From positions 1 through 13,993 of the forward strand of contig VHBD01000025.1 in NCBI GenBank assembly GCA_016872125.1: 13,993 nucleotides of DNA. Direction: 5' to 3'. The stretch is from Sphingomonadales bacterium. Its GTDB lineage: Bacteria; Bacteroidota; Bacteroidia; UBA7662. The translations under genes and the position numbers were made by a program. The notes beneath the pieces are model-generated. The model saw only the letters and a program-made list of their open reading frames with translations. It did no database searches and was not told the DNA's origin. Each line of letters starts with the position of its first letter. The first letter of the stretch is position 1. Below, piece after piece: positions 1-8,106 of this stretch.

Positions 1-665
1 ATGGAGTCCAGATTACGAAAGCCCGGAAGGACGGCCTCCGCATCCTTGAAACGCTGATGAGCAGCTCGATACCGTTGCCGATCAAACATGGCCATGCCGT
101 CTTCGTAGATTGGAATCACTCTGGCGACCCTCTCCATTTGAGCGGCATCCTTGTAATTGGGATCCACCCGTTTCATGTCCGACAATACGGCTTGAGCCTC
201 GATAAGCTGGCCTTGGTCCATTAACCTGACGGCTTTGTTGTAAGCCTCTTCCAGATAAATCGCCTTGTCCGATTCGTAATCCGCCCGGTACCTGGCCGGA
301 AAATCCAAATCCACACGCAGCATTTCGACCTGCCTGTAGAAGGTCTCCGCTTTGACAAAAGCAAACACTGCATCGTAGTGCTGCCGCTCCCCATGGAGCC
401 TATCGAACTTGACAAGCAGAGCATCCAGATGCTTCTGACCGGCTCTTTTCAAACCCACCCGGGCATCGACGTAGGTTGGCTTGGAACGCAAAGCCCGCAT
501 GTATTGCATGCTAGCCTCTTCGTACATTCCCGCAATCGCCAATTCATCCCCTCTGCCTGTTAATTTCTTGGGTGAATTGCAGGCCCCTAGGGTTAACAAG
601 AGCAGCAAGGCAGCAAGGCTCCGACCTTGCCTGAAGCTTGGAAATCGAAAAATTAAACAGCGCAT
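1..665 (-). CDS. TPR-like lipoprotein, C-terminus cut by window edge
   Basis: I translated this gene by hand from the ATG at 665; it stays open to the left edge (221 full codons). The N-terminus has basic residues, then a leucine-rich stretch (about residues 17-26) ending in a lipobox LGAC with Cys29, so it should be exported and lipidated. After the Cys, the helical segments GDELAIAGMYEEASMQYMRA (about 38-57) and YEDGMAMFDRQRYRAAHQRF (near the visible end) have the size and alanine/aromatic pattern of tetratricopeptide repeats, with more helical sequence between them. TPR lipoproteins usually act as scaffolds in envelope complexes, but no partner can be named here. It follows lspA after a 42-base gap on the same strand, so it is probably co-transcribed with the peptidase expected to process it. 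The missing C-terminus could hold a further domain, such as an OmpA-like one; that cannot be judged from this window. Confidence 0.75.
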   Translation of the reverse strand, partial: MRCLIFRFPSFRQGRSLAALLLLLTLGACNSPKKLTGRGDELAIAGMYEEASMQYMRALRSKPTYVDARVGLKRAGQKHLDALLVKFDRLHGERQHYDAVFAFVKAETFYRQVEMLRVDLDFPARYRADYESDKAIYLEEAYNKAVRLMDQGQLIEAQAVLSDMKRVDPNYKDAAQMERVARVIPIYEDGMAMFDRQRYRAAHQRFKDAEAVLPGFRNLDS

Positions 666-707
666 TGTTCGTAATTAAAAGGATGGATAGTTCTCAAATC
701 CATTGAT

Positions 708-1286
708 TCAAGACAACGGTTGCTCTTCCACCGGTAAGGTTACAAAGAGGCGGTTATAAAACAACATGCTCATCCCCACGCCTACCGAAATGGCTGCATC
801 GGCCAAATTGAAAACAGGACGAAAGAAAACCCAGTATTCCCCACCCCATATCGGCAGCCATGACGGCAAAAAGCCTTGATAAAGAGGAAAGTAAAGCATA
901 TCCACGACCCGCCCGTGCATAAAAGTCTCGTAACCGAACAAGGGTCCGTAAAACAAAGAATCGATAATGTTACCGCATGCCCCTGACCAGATCAAGGCCA
1001 GAGCCAACGTACCCGCTTGGCTTGTTTGCCCGCTTTGGATCATACGTCGGAAATAGTAACCCAATCCCACCACAGCGACCAACCTGAATGAGGTCAACAT
1101 CAATTTACCGAAGCGACCACCCCATTCCAAACCAAAGGCCATTCCGTTATTCTCAATAAAAAAAATCTGAAAATACCTTCCAAGAACCTCGAAAGATTCG
1201 CCGGGAAACATCTGGGTGCGTACCCACAATTTGGAAGCTTGATCTGCGACCAACAAAGCCAAGGCCACCCAAGCCGCAAGCTTCAT
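708..1286 (-). CDS. lspA: Lipoprotein signal peptidase (signal peptidase II)
   Basis: LspA is the inner-membrane aspartyl peptidase that cuts prolipoproteins just before the lipidated cysteine. With the ATG at 1286 the protein is 192 aa and has the family motifs in order: DQASK (Asp15), ENNGMAFG (about 45-52), GNIIDS (105-110), VVDMLYFP with catalytic Asp129, and FNLADAAIS with catalytic Asp163. Four hydrophobic segments fit the usual four-helix topology. GNIIDS replaces the GNxxDR common in proteobacteria, and about 20 extra aromatic-rich residues lie between the two catalytic motifs; as I recall, both are usual in Bacteroidota. A GTG at 1295, in frame, would add three residues (MNR) and sits 4 bases after the preceding stop. 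I prefer the ATG because the protein then begins MKLAAWVALALL, a normal first helix. The neighbouring lipoprotein downstream is a plausible substrate. Confidence 0.95.
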   Translation of the reverse strand: MKLAAWVALALLVADQASKLWVRTQMFPGESFEVLGRYFQIFFIENNGMAFGLEWGGRFGKLMLTSFRLVAVVGLGYYFRRMIQSGQTSQAGTLALALIWSGACGNIIDSLFYGPLFGYETFMHGRVVDMLYFPLYQGFLPSWLPIWGGEYWVFFRPVFNLADAAISVGVGMSMLFYNRLFVTLPVEEQPLS

Positions 1287-1299
1287 GCGGTTCACGCCC

Positions 1300-1680
1300 C
1301 TATTGCTTGAGTTTAGCCTCCATAGACAAGGTGGCGTGAGGCACCGCCATCAAGCGTTCCTTCTGAATGAGCTTTCCGGTTTCGCGACAAATACCGTAGG
1401 TTTTGTTTTCGATACGAATTAAGGCGTTCTCTAGGTGATCGATGAATTTACGCTGACGGGAGGCCTGCTGAGAATGCTGTTCCTTCTCCAAGGTCAACGA
1501 TCCCTCTTCCAGAGTAACATAGGAATTGGAAGTATCGTCGGTCCCGTTTTCGTTGACGTGCATCAGTTGCTCTTGGTGGTAACGGAATTCTGCACGCGCC
1601 GTTTCTAATTTTTCTAAAATAAGCGAGCGGAAGTCGTTCAACTCTTCGTCGCTGTACCGGGTTTTGTTGGGATTCTCCAT
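1300..1680 (-). CDS. TraR/DksA-family protein with degenerate zinc finger
   Basis: This 126-aa protein matches the TraR/DksA family, which binds RNA polymerase through the secondary channel and alters initiation, often together with ppGpp. Residues 10-90 are charged and helical, as expected for the coiled coil, with acidic residues near the turn (Asp48-Asp49). Residues 95-122 are the zinc-finger region: YGICRETGKLI, then RLMAVPHATLSMEA. The spacing is that of the C4 finger, but only Cys98 remains; the other three positions are Thr101, Ser119 and Ala122. The fold may be kept without zinc. An in-frame start at 1728 would add 16 residues unlike the family; MENPNKTRYS at 1680 is a better start. 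It lies 102 bases after ileS and just before lspA. Whether it acts as a true DksA cannot be told from sequence, so no symbol is given. Confidence 0.87.
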   Translation of the reverse strand: MENPNKTRYSDEELNDFRSLILEKLETARAEFRYHQEQLMHVNENGTDDTSNSYVTLEEGSLTLEKEQHSQQASRQRKFIDHLENALIRIENKTYGICRETGKLIQKERLMAVPHATLSMEAKLKQ

Positions 1681-1725
1681 CGTGTTCAAATTATAAAATA
1701 ATCCAAGGACCTGTCTGAGGGATGG

Positions 1726-1733
1726 CAAAAATA
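1726..1733 (-). promoter_or_regulatory. Possible -7 box for the DksA-like/lspA genes
   Basis: The 102-base gap between ileS and the DksA-like gene holds TATTTTTG on the minus strand, an exact match to the Bacteroidota -7 consensus TAnnTTTG, 45 bases before the ATG. I see no clear TTG -33 element at the expected distance, and the region is A/T-rich, so a chance match is likely enough to keep confidence low. If real, it would let dksA-like, lspA and the TPR gene be transcribed apart from ileS. Confidence 0.25.
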
Positions 1734-1782
1734 ATCACGGAAGCTAGGGAAGAAAGGTGATTTCAGAAATAATACCCGGCCC

Positions 1783-4700
1783 CTATTTTTCCACTTTTTC
1801 CACATCTATTTGCAGAATCAAGCCTTCCAAATCCACCTGAATCGCCGTTTCGCGGGTTTGAACCAAGGGTTGGAGGCGATCGGCCAGTACTTCACCCGCG
1901 ATATAAGCGCCAAATTCTTCCACCACCTCCCTCATTCCAGGCAAGGTTTCCCAGTGCAGCACAATACGATCGGTGAGGTCCAAACCCATGTCCTTGCGTT
2001 GCTTCTGCACACGGTTCACCAATTCGCGAGCCAGACCCTCCCTCTCCAAATCCGGAGTGAGAGCCGTATCCAACGCCACCGTGATGGCACCTTCGCTGGC
2101 TACCTGCCATCCCTTGATGTCTTGGGTAAGCACATCCAAATCTTCGGTCTCCAATCGGACGTGTACGCCGTCAAGTTCCAGTTCAAGGAATCCATTGTTA
2201 AGAAATTCCTCCACCTGTTCCGAAGGTATGGCTTGCAGGGCAGGACCCAATTGCTGAATCACCGTGGGATACTTCGGGCCGAGACGACGGAAATTTGGTC
2301 TCACTTTGCGCTGGATGCGGAATGAATCCCCTCCAGCCCAGACCACCGACTTGATGTTAACTTCCGAACGAATCAAATCGAGCATGCTGCTTAAGCTTTC
2401 CTCCGTAAATCCAGCGGGCAAGATCAAACCCAAGCGGGACAGCGGTTGCCTGACTCGGATGCCGGCTTTTTTGCGCAACGAAAGGGCCAAAGAACACACC
2501 GCTTGCGTCCATTCCATTCTCCCCTCCAAGTCCACCGAAATCAGATCGATCGCTGGTTGGGGCATACGAGACAAATGCACGGAACAAGGCCATGAACCCG
2601 GCTCCGCCTTGGACGGGACTGCTGCCTTGGAAGATCCCAAGCCTAACAAATCGCTGTACAAGACCTCGGCATAAAATGGAGCTAGCGGAGCCATCAGATG
2701 AGCCACCGTCAGCAAACATTGATGCAGGGTTTGAAAAGCCGCGGCCTTGTCTTGGCTCAAGCCATCTTTCCAGAAGCGCCTGCGACTTAGGCGAACATAC
2801 CAATTGCTCAAGTGCATATCCGTAAAGTCCTGGATCGCCCGGGCCGCACGGGTTGGCTCCATTTCGGCGTAGGCATTGTCCACTTCTTGAATCAGGGAAT
2901 GCAATACCGAGAGGATCCAACGATCCATCTCCGTCAGTGAGGCGGTAACCAATGGGCTGGCGGAGCCCATTGCCGAACCCTTGCCCTCGGGGAGAACTGC
3001 TGTAAAACCATCAAGGTTGGCATACAAAGCCCAGAATTGATAGGTGTTATACAGGGTGCCAAAGAACTTCCTTTGTACTTCCTCTACCCCTTTGGTGTCA
3101 AATTTCAGATTATCCCAAGGCGGGGCATTGCTGATCATGTACCATCGCAAGGCATCCGCTCCATATTTTCCTAACATTAGGTAAGGATCCACCGTATTTC
3201 CCAATCGCTTGGACATTTTGTTGCCGTCCTTATCAAGGACCAAACCGTTGGATATTACCGATTTAAACGCAACACTGTCGAACAGCATGACCGCAATGGC
3301 ATGCAGGGTGAAGAACCACCCTCGGGTTTGATCCACTCCTTCGGCGATAAAATCTGCTGGAAAATTGGTGGGGCAAGATGCGTTACCTTGGTCGTCCTTG
3401 CCAAACATGAAATGGTTTTGGGCATAGGGCATTGCCCCGGAATCAAACCAAACATCCACCAAATCCGTTTCTCGACGCATAGGCTTTCCGGTGGAAGATT
3501 TCAAGACCAATCGATCCACCTCCGGCCTGTGCAAATCATGAAAGGAATCCGGATTGGCAATCCCGGCGACCTTGGCCTCTTGAATCGCTTCACGAAGTTC
3601 CTCGATGGACCCTATGCAACGTGTTTCCAAACCGTCATCGGTACTCCAAATCGGCAAAGGCGTACCCCAATAACGCGAACGTGACAAATTCCAATCCACC
3701 AAATTCTCCAACCAATTGCCAAAGCGACCGGATCCGGTACTCTCCGGCTTCCATTGAATTTCACGGTTCAAGGCAATCATTCTATCCTTGACGGCAGTGG
3801 TTTTCACAAACCACGAATCCAAGGGATAATACAAAATTGGTTTATCCGTTCGCCAACAATGGGGATAGGAGTGCTCGTATTTCTCAATGCGGAAGGCTAA
3901 GCCCTCCCTCTTCAATTTGAGAGCGATCAATTCATCCGCACTCAACAGTTTTCGTTGGTCGCTGATCATGGCGGACAAGCGTTCCCGCTGAATTTCCAAC
4001 CATTGGGATTTCTCGTCATCCGTCAAGAAAGCTTCCTTGACCGGGTAACCTTGCAAGGGAAATTCTGCGTCAAGGACTTCGGCGGTGAAGCGACCAGAAC
4101 GATCCACCAGGGTAAGATTGCCCAGGTTGTTCTGTTTTCCCACCCTGAAATCATCTGCCCCGAAGCTGGGCGCCAAATGAACAATCCCGGTACCGTCCTC
4201 GGTACTCACGAAATCACCCACCACAATCCGGTAGGGATCACCATCCTCTGGCCTAGCATACGGCAGGAGAGCCTCGTAACGAAGTCCTTGAAGGGCAAAA
4301 CCTTGGACATGCCCCAAGATGTGAGAGCCCAATTGGGCCTGGGCATCACTGGAAGCCTCGCTACTGGAAAAATACGATGTTACACGATCCTGGGCCAAGA
4401 TCACCAACTGATCCGTGGACGTGTAGGGGTTTGCGCAGCGAACTACTGCGTAGATAATATTAGAACCTACCGCAAGACCGGTGTTGGAGGGTAAAGTCCA
4501 AGGGGTGGTGGTCCATGCCAATGCAAAAACGGGCAATCCAAGCATGCTCACCTTAGCCGGATCAGCAGAGGCCGTGTCCCCGGATTCAGCCATCATGCCA
4601 AGCACCTGTTGGGCAGAATCCTTCTCAAGGCGAAATTGAGCCACCATGGATAAATCCTTCACCTGCCGGTACGTGCCAGGCTGGTTAAGCTCGTGCGAGC

Positions 4701-5271
4701 TCAACCCAGTTCCTGCCGCAGGGGAATAGGGCTGAATCGTAAATCCTTTGTATAGCAATCCTTTATTGTACAATTTCTGCAACAAATTCCACACGGATTC
4801 GATGTATTCGTTGTGATAGGTCACATAAGGGCGATCAAGATCGATCCAATACCCCATCAACCGCGTCAATTCCTCCCATTTTCCGGTGAACTGCATGACA
4901 TCTTCCCGGCAATGCCGGTTAAAGTCCTCGATGGAAACGGTCTGGCCGATATCCTCCCTGCGGATGCCCAATTTCTTCTCCACCTGCAATTCCACAGGCA
5001 GGCCATGGGTGTCCCAACCGCTTTTGCGATCAACCCGGTAACCTTGCATGGTCCAATACCGGCACAACAAATCCTTGATGGCCCTTGCCATGACATGATG
5101 AATACCGGGGATACCGTTGGCCGAAGGAGGGCCCTCGTAAAAGACTTTGGATGGCCGACCGTCCTCCGCCACCGCCTGTTCAAAAACTTGGTGGGTTTCC
5201 CAAAATGCGGTTACCTCGGCTTGAAAGGACGTCCAATCGGCCTTGGCATGTTCCCTGTATCTTTTCTCCAT
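1783..5271 (-). CDS. ileS: Isoleucyl-tRNA synthetase, type 2, with GIHH signature
   Basis: IleRS charges tRNA-Ile with isoleucine in the cytoplasm. The 1162-aa protein has the full class I layout: catalytic domain with PPSANG then GIHH (residues 56-59); editing domain from about 200 to 400, with TTTPWTLPSNTG (254-265) and GTGIVHLAPSFGADD (360-374); RSRYWGTPLPIW (531-542); DVWFDSGAMPYAQ (606-618); KMSKR (685-689); then a helical anticodon-binding domain and a long C-terminal region. The C-terminus lacks the cysteine cluster of the zinc-binding tail of E. coli-type IleRS. That, and the length, place it with the eukaryote-like type 2 enzymes, which are poorly inhibited by mupirocin. The signature motif reads GIHH rather than HxGH, swapping its first and third residues. 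It starts 24 bases after the MMPL gene stop, so the two are probably co-transcribed. There is no frameshift and no other IleRS in the window. Confidence 0.97.
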   Translation of the reverse strand: MEKRYREHAKADWTSFQAEVTAFWETHQVFEQAVAEDGRPSKVFYEGPPSANGIPGIHHVMARAIKDLLCRYWTMQGYRVDRKSGWDTHGLPVELQVEKKLGIRREDIGQTVSIEDFNRHCREDVMQFTGKWEELTRLMGYWIDLDRPYVTYHNEYIESVWNLLQKLYNKGLLYKGFTIQPYSPAAGTGLSSHELNQPGTYRQVKDLSMVAQFRLEKDSAQQVLGMMAESGDTASADPAKVSMLGLPVFALAWTTTPWTLPSNTGLAVGSNIIYAVVRCANPYTSTDQLVILAQDRVTSYFSSSEASSDAQAQLGSHILGHVQGFALQGLRYEALLPYARPEDGDPYRIVVGDFVSTEDGTGIVHLAPSFGADDFRVGKQNNLGNLTLVDRSGRFTAEVLDAEFPLQGYPVKEAFLTDDEKSQWLEIQRERLSAMISDQRKLLSADELIALKLKREGLAFRIEKYEHSYPHCWRTDKPILYYPLDSWFVKTTAVKDRMIALNREIQWKPESTGSGRFGNWLENLVDWNLSRSRYWGTPLPIWSTDDGLETRCIGSIEELREAIQEAKVAGIANPDSFHDLHRPEVDRLVLKSSTGKPMRRETDLVDVWFDSGAMPYAQNHFMFGKDDQGNASCPTNFPADFIAEGVDQTRGWFFTLHAIAVMLFDSVAFKSVISNGLVLDKDGNKMSKRLGNTVDPYLMLGKYGADALRWYMISNAPPWDNLKFDTKGVEEVQRKFFGTLYNTYQFWALYANLDGFTAVLPEGKGSAMGSASPLVTASLTEMDRWILSVLHSLIQEVDNAYAEMEPTRAARAIQDFTDMHLSNWYVRLSRRRFWKDGLSQDKAAAFQTLHQCLLTVAHLMAPLAPFYAEVLYSDLLGLGSSKAAVPSKAEPGSWPCSVHLSRMPQPAIDLISVDLEGRMEWTQAVCSLALSLRKKAGIRVRQPLSRLGLILPAGFTEESLSSMLDLIRSEVNIKSVVWAGGDSFRIQRKVRPNFRRLGPKYPTVIQQLGPALQAIPSEQVEEFLNNGFLELELDGVHVRLETEDLDVLTQDIKGWQVASEGAITVALDTALTPDLEREGLARELVNRVQKQRKDMGLDLTDRIVLHWETLPGMREVVEEFGAYIAGEVLADRLQPLVQTRETAIQVDLEGLILQIDVEKVEK

Positions 5272-5295
5272 CGCTCCCCAAAAATAGGAAAAATT

Positions 5296-7608
5296 CTAGG
5301 ACTTGGAGGCTGATTTCCTACGCGATGAACCCCACCCCTCCATGGCCAAAATAAGGGTCGGCAACAAAACCAAATTAGCGACCATGGCCAGCAGCAGGGT
5401 GATTGCTGACATCAACCCCAAGGCTTGGGTCCCCCCGAAATCGGAAAAGGCAAAGATGATGAACCCAAAAAACAAAATAATGGAGGTGTAAATCATGGAC
5501 CCCCCGGTTTCCAAGGTGCAAACACGCAAATGTTCCATGGTCGAACGCTGATGACGCCGCACCTCCTGGAAGTAGCGCGCCAAATAATGGATGCAGTCGT
5601 CCACAGCAATGCCCAACACAATACTGAATATCAACACGGTACTGGGCTTGATGGAGATCCCTATCCACCCCATGATACCAGCCGTGAACATCAATGGGAG
5701 TAGATTAGGCAATAAAGCCCAAACAACAGCTTTCCAAGTTCGGTAGGTAATCCCCATCATCAAAGCAATCAACACAACGGCCAAACCAATCGAACCTGCC
5801 AAGGACCGAACAAGGTATTGGTTGCCTTTGAGAAAAATCAGGGCATTCCCCGTGAAGATGACTTTGGCTTTACCCCCCTGATTCAAGGAGTCCACCCCTT
5901 TTTGAAGAGTCGCCATCACGGTACGCAAAGAATCGGTGCCCACGTCCGCCATGCTGTATGAAATTCTCAAGTAACGCTTGGTCGAGTCCATGAGTCTGCT
6001 GGTCATCACGGTTCCGGAATCCCCCTTACTTCGCAGAAGGTAGGGCAAGACAAAGGCCCGTTCCTGAGCATTGGGCAATTGATAATGCGCTCTATCGCCC
6101 ATGAAATACGCTTCGTTTGCCGCCTTGATCAATTCCACCAGCGACATGGGTGGTCCAAAAATCGGTTGTTCCGCAAACAAATGCTGCACCTCGTCAGCAA
6201 GTTGCAAGGTTGAAGGAGATTGGGCCAAATTGCGCCGACCTGCATCGATGACCACGTCCATCGGCATCACCCCACCAAAGCGCTTTTCCAAAAAACGCAA
6301 ATCCGTGTATACATTATCGTCATGCGGTAGGTCATCCACCACATAGCTATTGGAACGAAGCTGAAACATACCAACAGCTGATACAACAAACAACAAGACG
6401 GCTGACCACCATACTTTGCGGCGATGGAATTCTATCCATCGGGCAAGCCGCTCAAGCCATCGACGAATACGCTGATTTTCAAGATGTTTAATTTGCCCAA
6501 AACCGGGCTCCGGCAAGAAGCTCAAGAGCGCCGGAATCATCACAATACTGATCACAAACATCAGCAAGACCGAGACCCCGGTAATCAAGCCAAACTCTTG
6601 AAGCATCGAACTTTCAGTAAAATAGAACACCAAAAACCCCACCGAAGTCGTCGCATTGGTAATCAAGGTAGCAACTCCGATTCTTTCAATGATCCGGGTC
6701 AAGGCCTTGATTTTGTTCCCATGCTTTCGGAATTCATGGTGGTATTTGTTGACCAAATAAACCCCGTTGGGTACTCCGATGACCACCATCAATGCCGGGA
6801 TCAACCCCGATACCAACGTGATTTGATACCCCAAAAAGCTCATCAGCCCCAAGGCCCATACCGAGCCAATCGCCACCAAGATAAGCGACAAGAATACCGC
6901 CTGTAGTGAACGGAAAAAAAGGAAGAGCATCAACGATGTCACCAAAATGGAGGCCATCAAGAAGAGAATCAATTCGTCCTTGATGGTAGTGGCCATCACC
7001 GTACGGATATAGGGTAAGCCCGAGAAATAAACGGAGGATTCGGTGGAAACCGCAAAGGCATGAGCCAAATCTTCTACCTCTGCCACAATGCGCAAACGCC
7101 TTGCATCGTTCAAGGCTACGGGATCCAGGGCAACAGCCATCAGGGTCGTTGAGGCTTCCGGATTGATCAACAAACGCTCATAGGTTTTCCCAAATGGAGC
7201 AACCCCCTGGAACCATGCGCCATCTTGGAAGCGTCGCTTGAATTCAAAGGAACGTGTCGAATCGTTGCGCAATAAAATCGGCAAATCTGCGACCGTATAA
7301 CAACGAACTACTCCTGGAATATCACGAATACGTTCCGAGAGTTTGACCCATTGTTGCATCAAGGAAGGATCGGTCAACCTGCGCGACTGCAGCCCGACCG
7401 CCAACACATTGCCATCGACCCCAAACTTTTCTCGAAAGTCTTGGTAGGTGATAAAGTCGGGATCCGATTCGGGAATCAAACGATTCCCGTAGTATGACAA
7501 GCGGATATCCGAGGCTTGGTAGGCCATGAAAACCGTCAACGTAAGCACTACCGCCAAGAGCGGAACTCGTTGACGCAAAATGAACCTAGCGATTCCGAAC
7601 CAACCCAT
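5296..7608 (-). CDS. RND/MMPL-family membrane transporter
   Basis: This 770-aa protein has the duplicated RND layout: helix 1 (about 12-30), a large extracytoplasmic loop (about 34-205), five helices to about 365, a cytoplasmic linker with charged residues (370-398), a seventh helix (about 400-416), a second loop (417-600) and a second bundle to about 757. It matches the MMPL/predicted-exporter branch (two 6-helix halves, no AcrB-style docking loops), whose members move lipids, hopanoids or other hydrophobic molecules by proton-motive force. The second half has VLGIAVDDCIHYLARY with adjacent Asp670-Asp671, where proton-relay acids sit in this superfamily; the equivalent place in the first half reads IGVPNGVYLVNKY without an acid. 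Its ATG overlaps the rfaE2 stop by one base (TAATG), and ileS follows after 24 bases. The cargo cannot be told; the context suggests an envelope component. No membrane-fusion or outer-membrane partner gene is nearby. Confidence 0.88.
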   Translation of the reverse strand: MGWFGIARFILRQRVPLLAVVLTLTVFMAYQASDIRLSYYGNRLIPESDPDFITYQDFREKFGVDGNVLAVGLQSRRLTDPSLMQQWVKLSERIRDIPGVVRCYTVADLPILLRNDSTRSFEFKRRFQDGAWFQGVAPFGKTYERLLINPEASTTLMAVALDPVALNDARRLRIVAEVEDLAHAFAVSTESSVYFSGLPYIRTVMATTIKDELILFLMASILVTSLMLFLFFRSLQAVFLSLILVAIGSVWALGLMSFLGYQITLVSGLIPALMVVIGVPNGVYLVNKYHHEFRKHGNKIKALTRIIERIGVATLITNATTSVGFLVFYFTESSMLQEFGLITGVSVLLMFVISIVMIPALLSFLPEPGFGQIKHLENQRIRRWLERLARWIEFHRRKVWWSAVLLFVVSAVGMFQLRSNSYVVDDLPHDDNVYTDLRFLEKRFGGVMPMDVVIDAGRRNLAQSPSTLQLADEVQHLFAEQPIFGPPMSLVELIKAANEAYFMGDRAHYQLPNAQERAFVLPYLLRSKGDSGTVMTSRLMDSTKRYLRISYSMADVGTDSLRTVMATLQKGVDSLNQGGKAKVIFTGNALIFLKGNQYLVRSLAGSIGLAVVLIALMMGITYRTWKAVVWALLPNLLPLMFTAGIMGWIGISIKPSTVLIFSIVLGIAVDDCIHYLARYFQEVRRHQRSTMEHLRVCTLETGGSMIYTSIILFFGFIIFAFSDFGGTQALGLMSAITLLLAMVANLVLLPTLILAMEGWGSSRRKSASKS

Positions 7609-8093
7609 TACCTACGATTGGATTGTTCAATCAAAGCGGTAGTCGAATGGCCAAGAAGCGTAGGCACCAGATGAACCCTTCCGCCATTGGCCATCACAGT
7701 TTCCGCCCCCACCACTTGCTCCAAGGTATAATCACCCCCTTTGACCAAGACATCGGGTTGCAAGGCTTCGATCAGTAGGGCCGGATCGTCTTCCCCAAAA
7801 ATCACCACCGCATCCACCACCTGCAGCGCAGCCAAAACTGCTGCTCTCGCCTCTTCCCGTTGAACCGGGCGGGCCGGGCCTTTGAGTCTGGTGACCGAAA
7901 GATCGGAATTGAGGGCAACCACCAAGCGATCCCCCTGCATCGCCGCCTCGTGCAAGACCGCCAAGTGACCAGGATGAAGCAAGTCGAAGCAGCCGTTGGT
8001 GAAAACCACCGAAAGGCCCTGCGATCTCCATGCGGCACATTGCTCTTGAGCTTCCTGGAAAGTCATAGGCTTGGACGAGGAGGACGGCTTCAT
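7608..8093 (-). CDS. rfaE2: D-glycero-beta-D-manno-heptose 1-phosphate adenylyltransferase
   Basis: This 161-aa protein is a cytidylyltransferase-fold nucleotidyltransferase equivalent to the C-terminal half of HldE/RfaE, which transfers AMP to heptose-1-phosphate to make ADP-heptose for surface glycans. Visible motifs are FTNGCFDLLHPGH (31-43, with the nucleotide-binding HPGH at 40-43), NSDLSVTRLKGPARP (62-76), the Arg/Glu-rich QREEAR, LVKGGDY (116-122), and the closing STT (150-152) that contacts the nucleotide. The kinase half is absent, so a partner kinase (HldA/RfaE1 type) is expected elsewhere in the genome. A second in-frame ATG at 8066 (MTFQEAQEQ) is a possible start; I kept the upstream one, 13 bases after the preceding stop. 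The stop overlaps the MMPL start. Other cytidylyltransferase-like enzymes share the HxGH motif, but the LVKGGDY and STT motifs favour this assignment. Confidence 0.88.
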   Translation of the reverse strand: MKPSSSSKPMTFQEAQEQCAAWRSQGLSVVFTNGCFDLLHPGHLAVLHEAAMQGDRLVVALNSDLSVTRLKGPARPVQREEARAAVLAALQVVDAVVIFGEDDPALLIEALQPDVLVKGGDYTLEQVVGAETVMANGGRVHLVPTLLGHSTTALIEQSNRR

Positions 8094-8106
8094 GGAACCA
8101 TACGCT

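Noticed and set aside
708..1286. LspA GN-x-x-D-S motif and loop insertion as a novel variant
   Set aside because: Catalytic aspartates are intact, and as I recall these traits are common in Bacteroidota LspA.
1681..1700. TATAATTTG just before the DksA-like start as a -7 box
   Set aside because: The spacing is one base off TAnnTTTG, no -33 element fits, and transcription would begin at or inside the start codon.
1810..5313. Several 130-180-codon + strand frames opposite ileS
   Set aside because: All lie inside the ileS coding region, show no recognisable domain and have no promoter or ribosome-binding signal.
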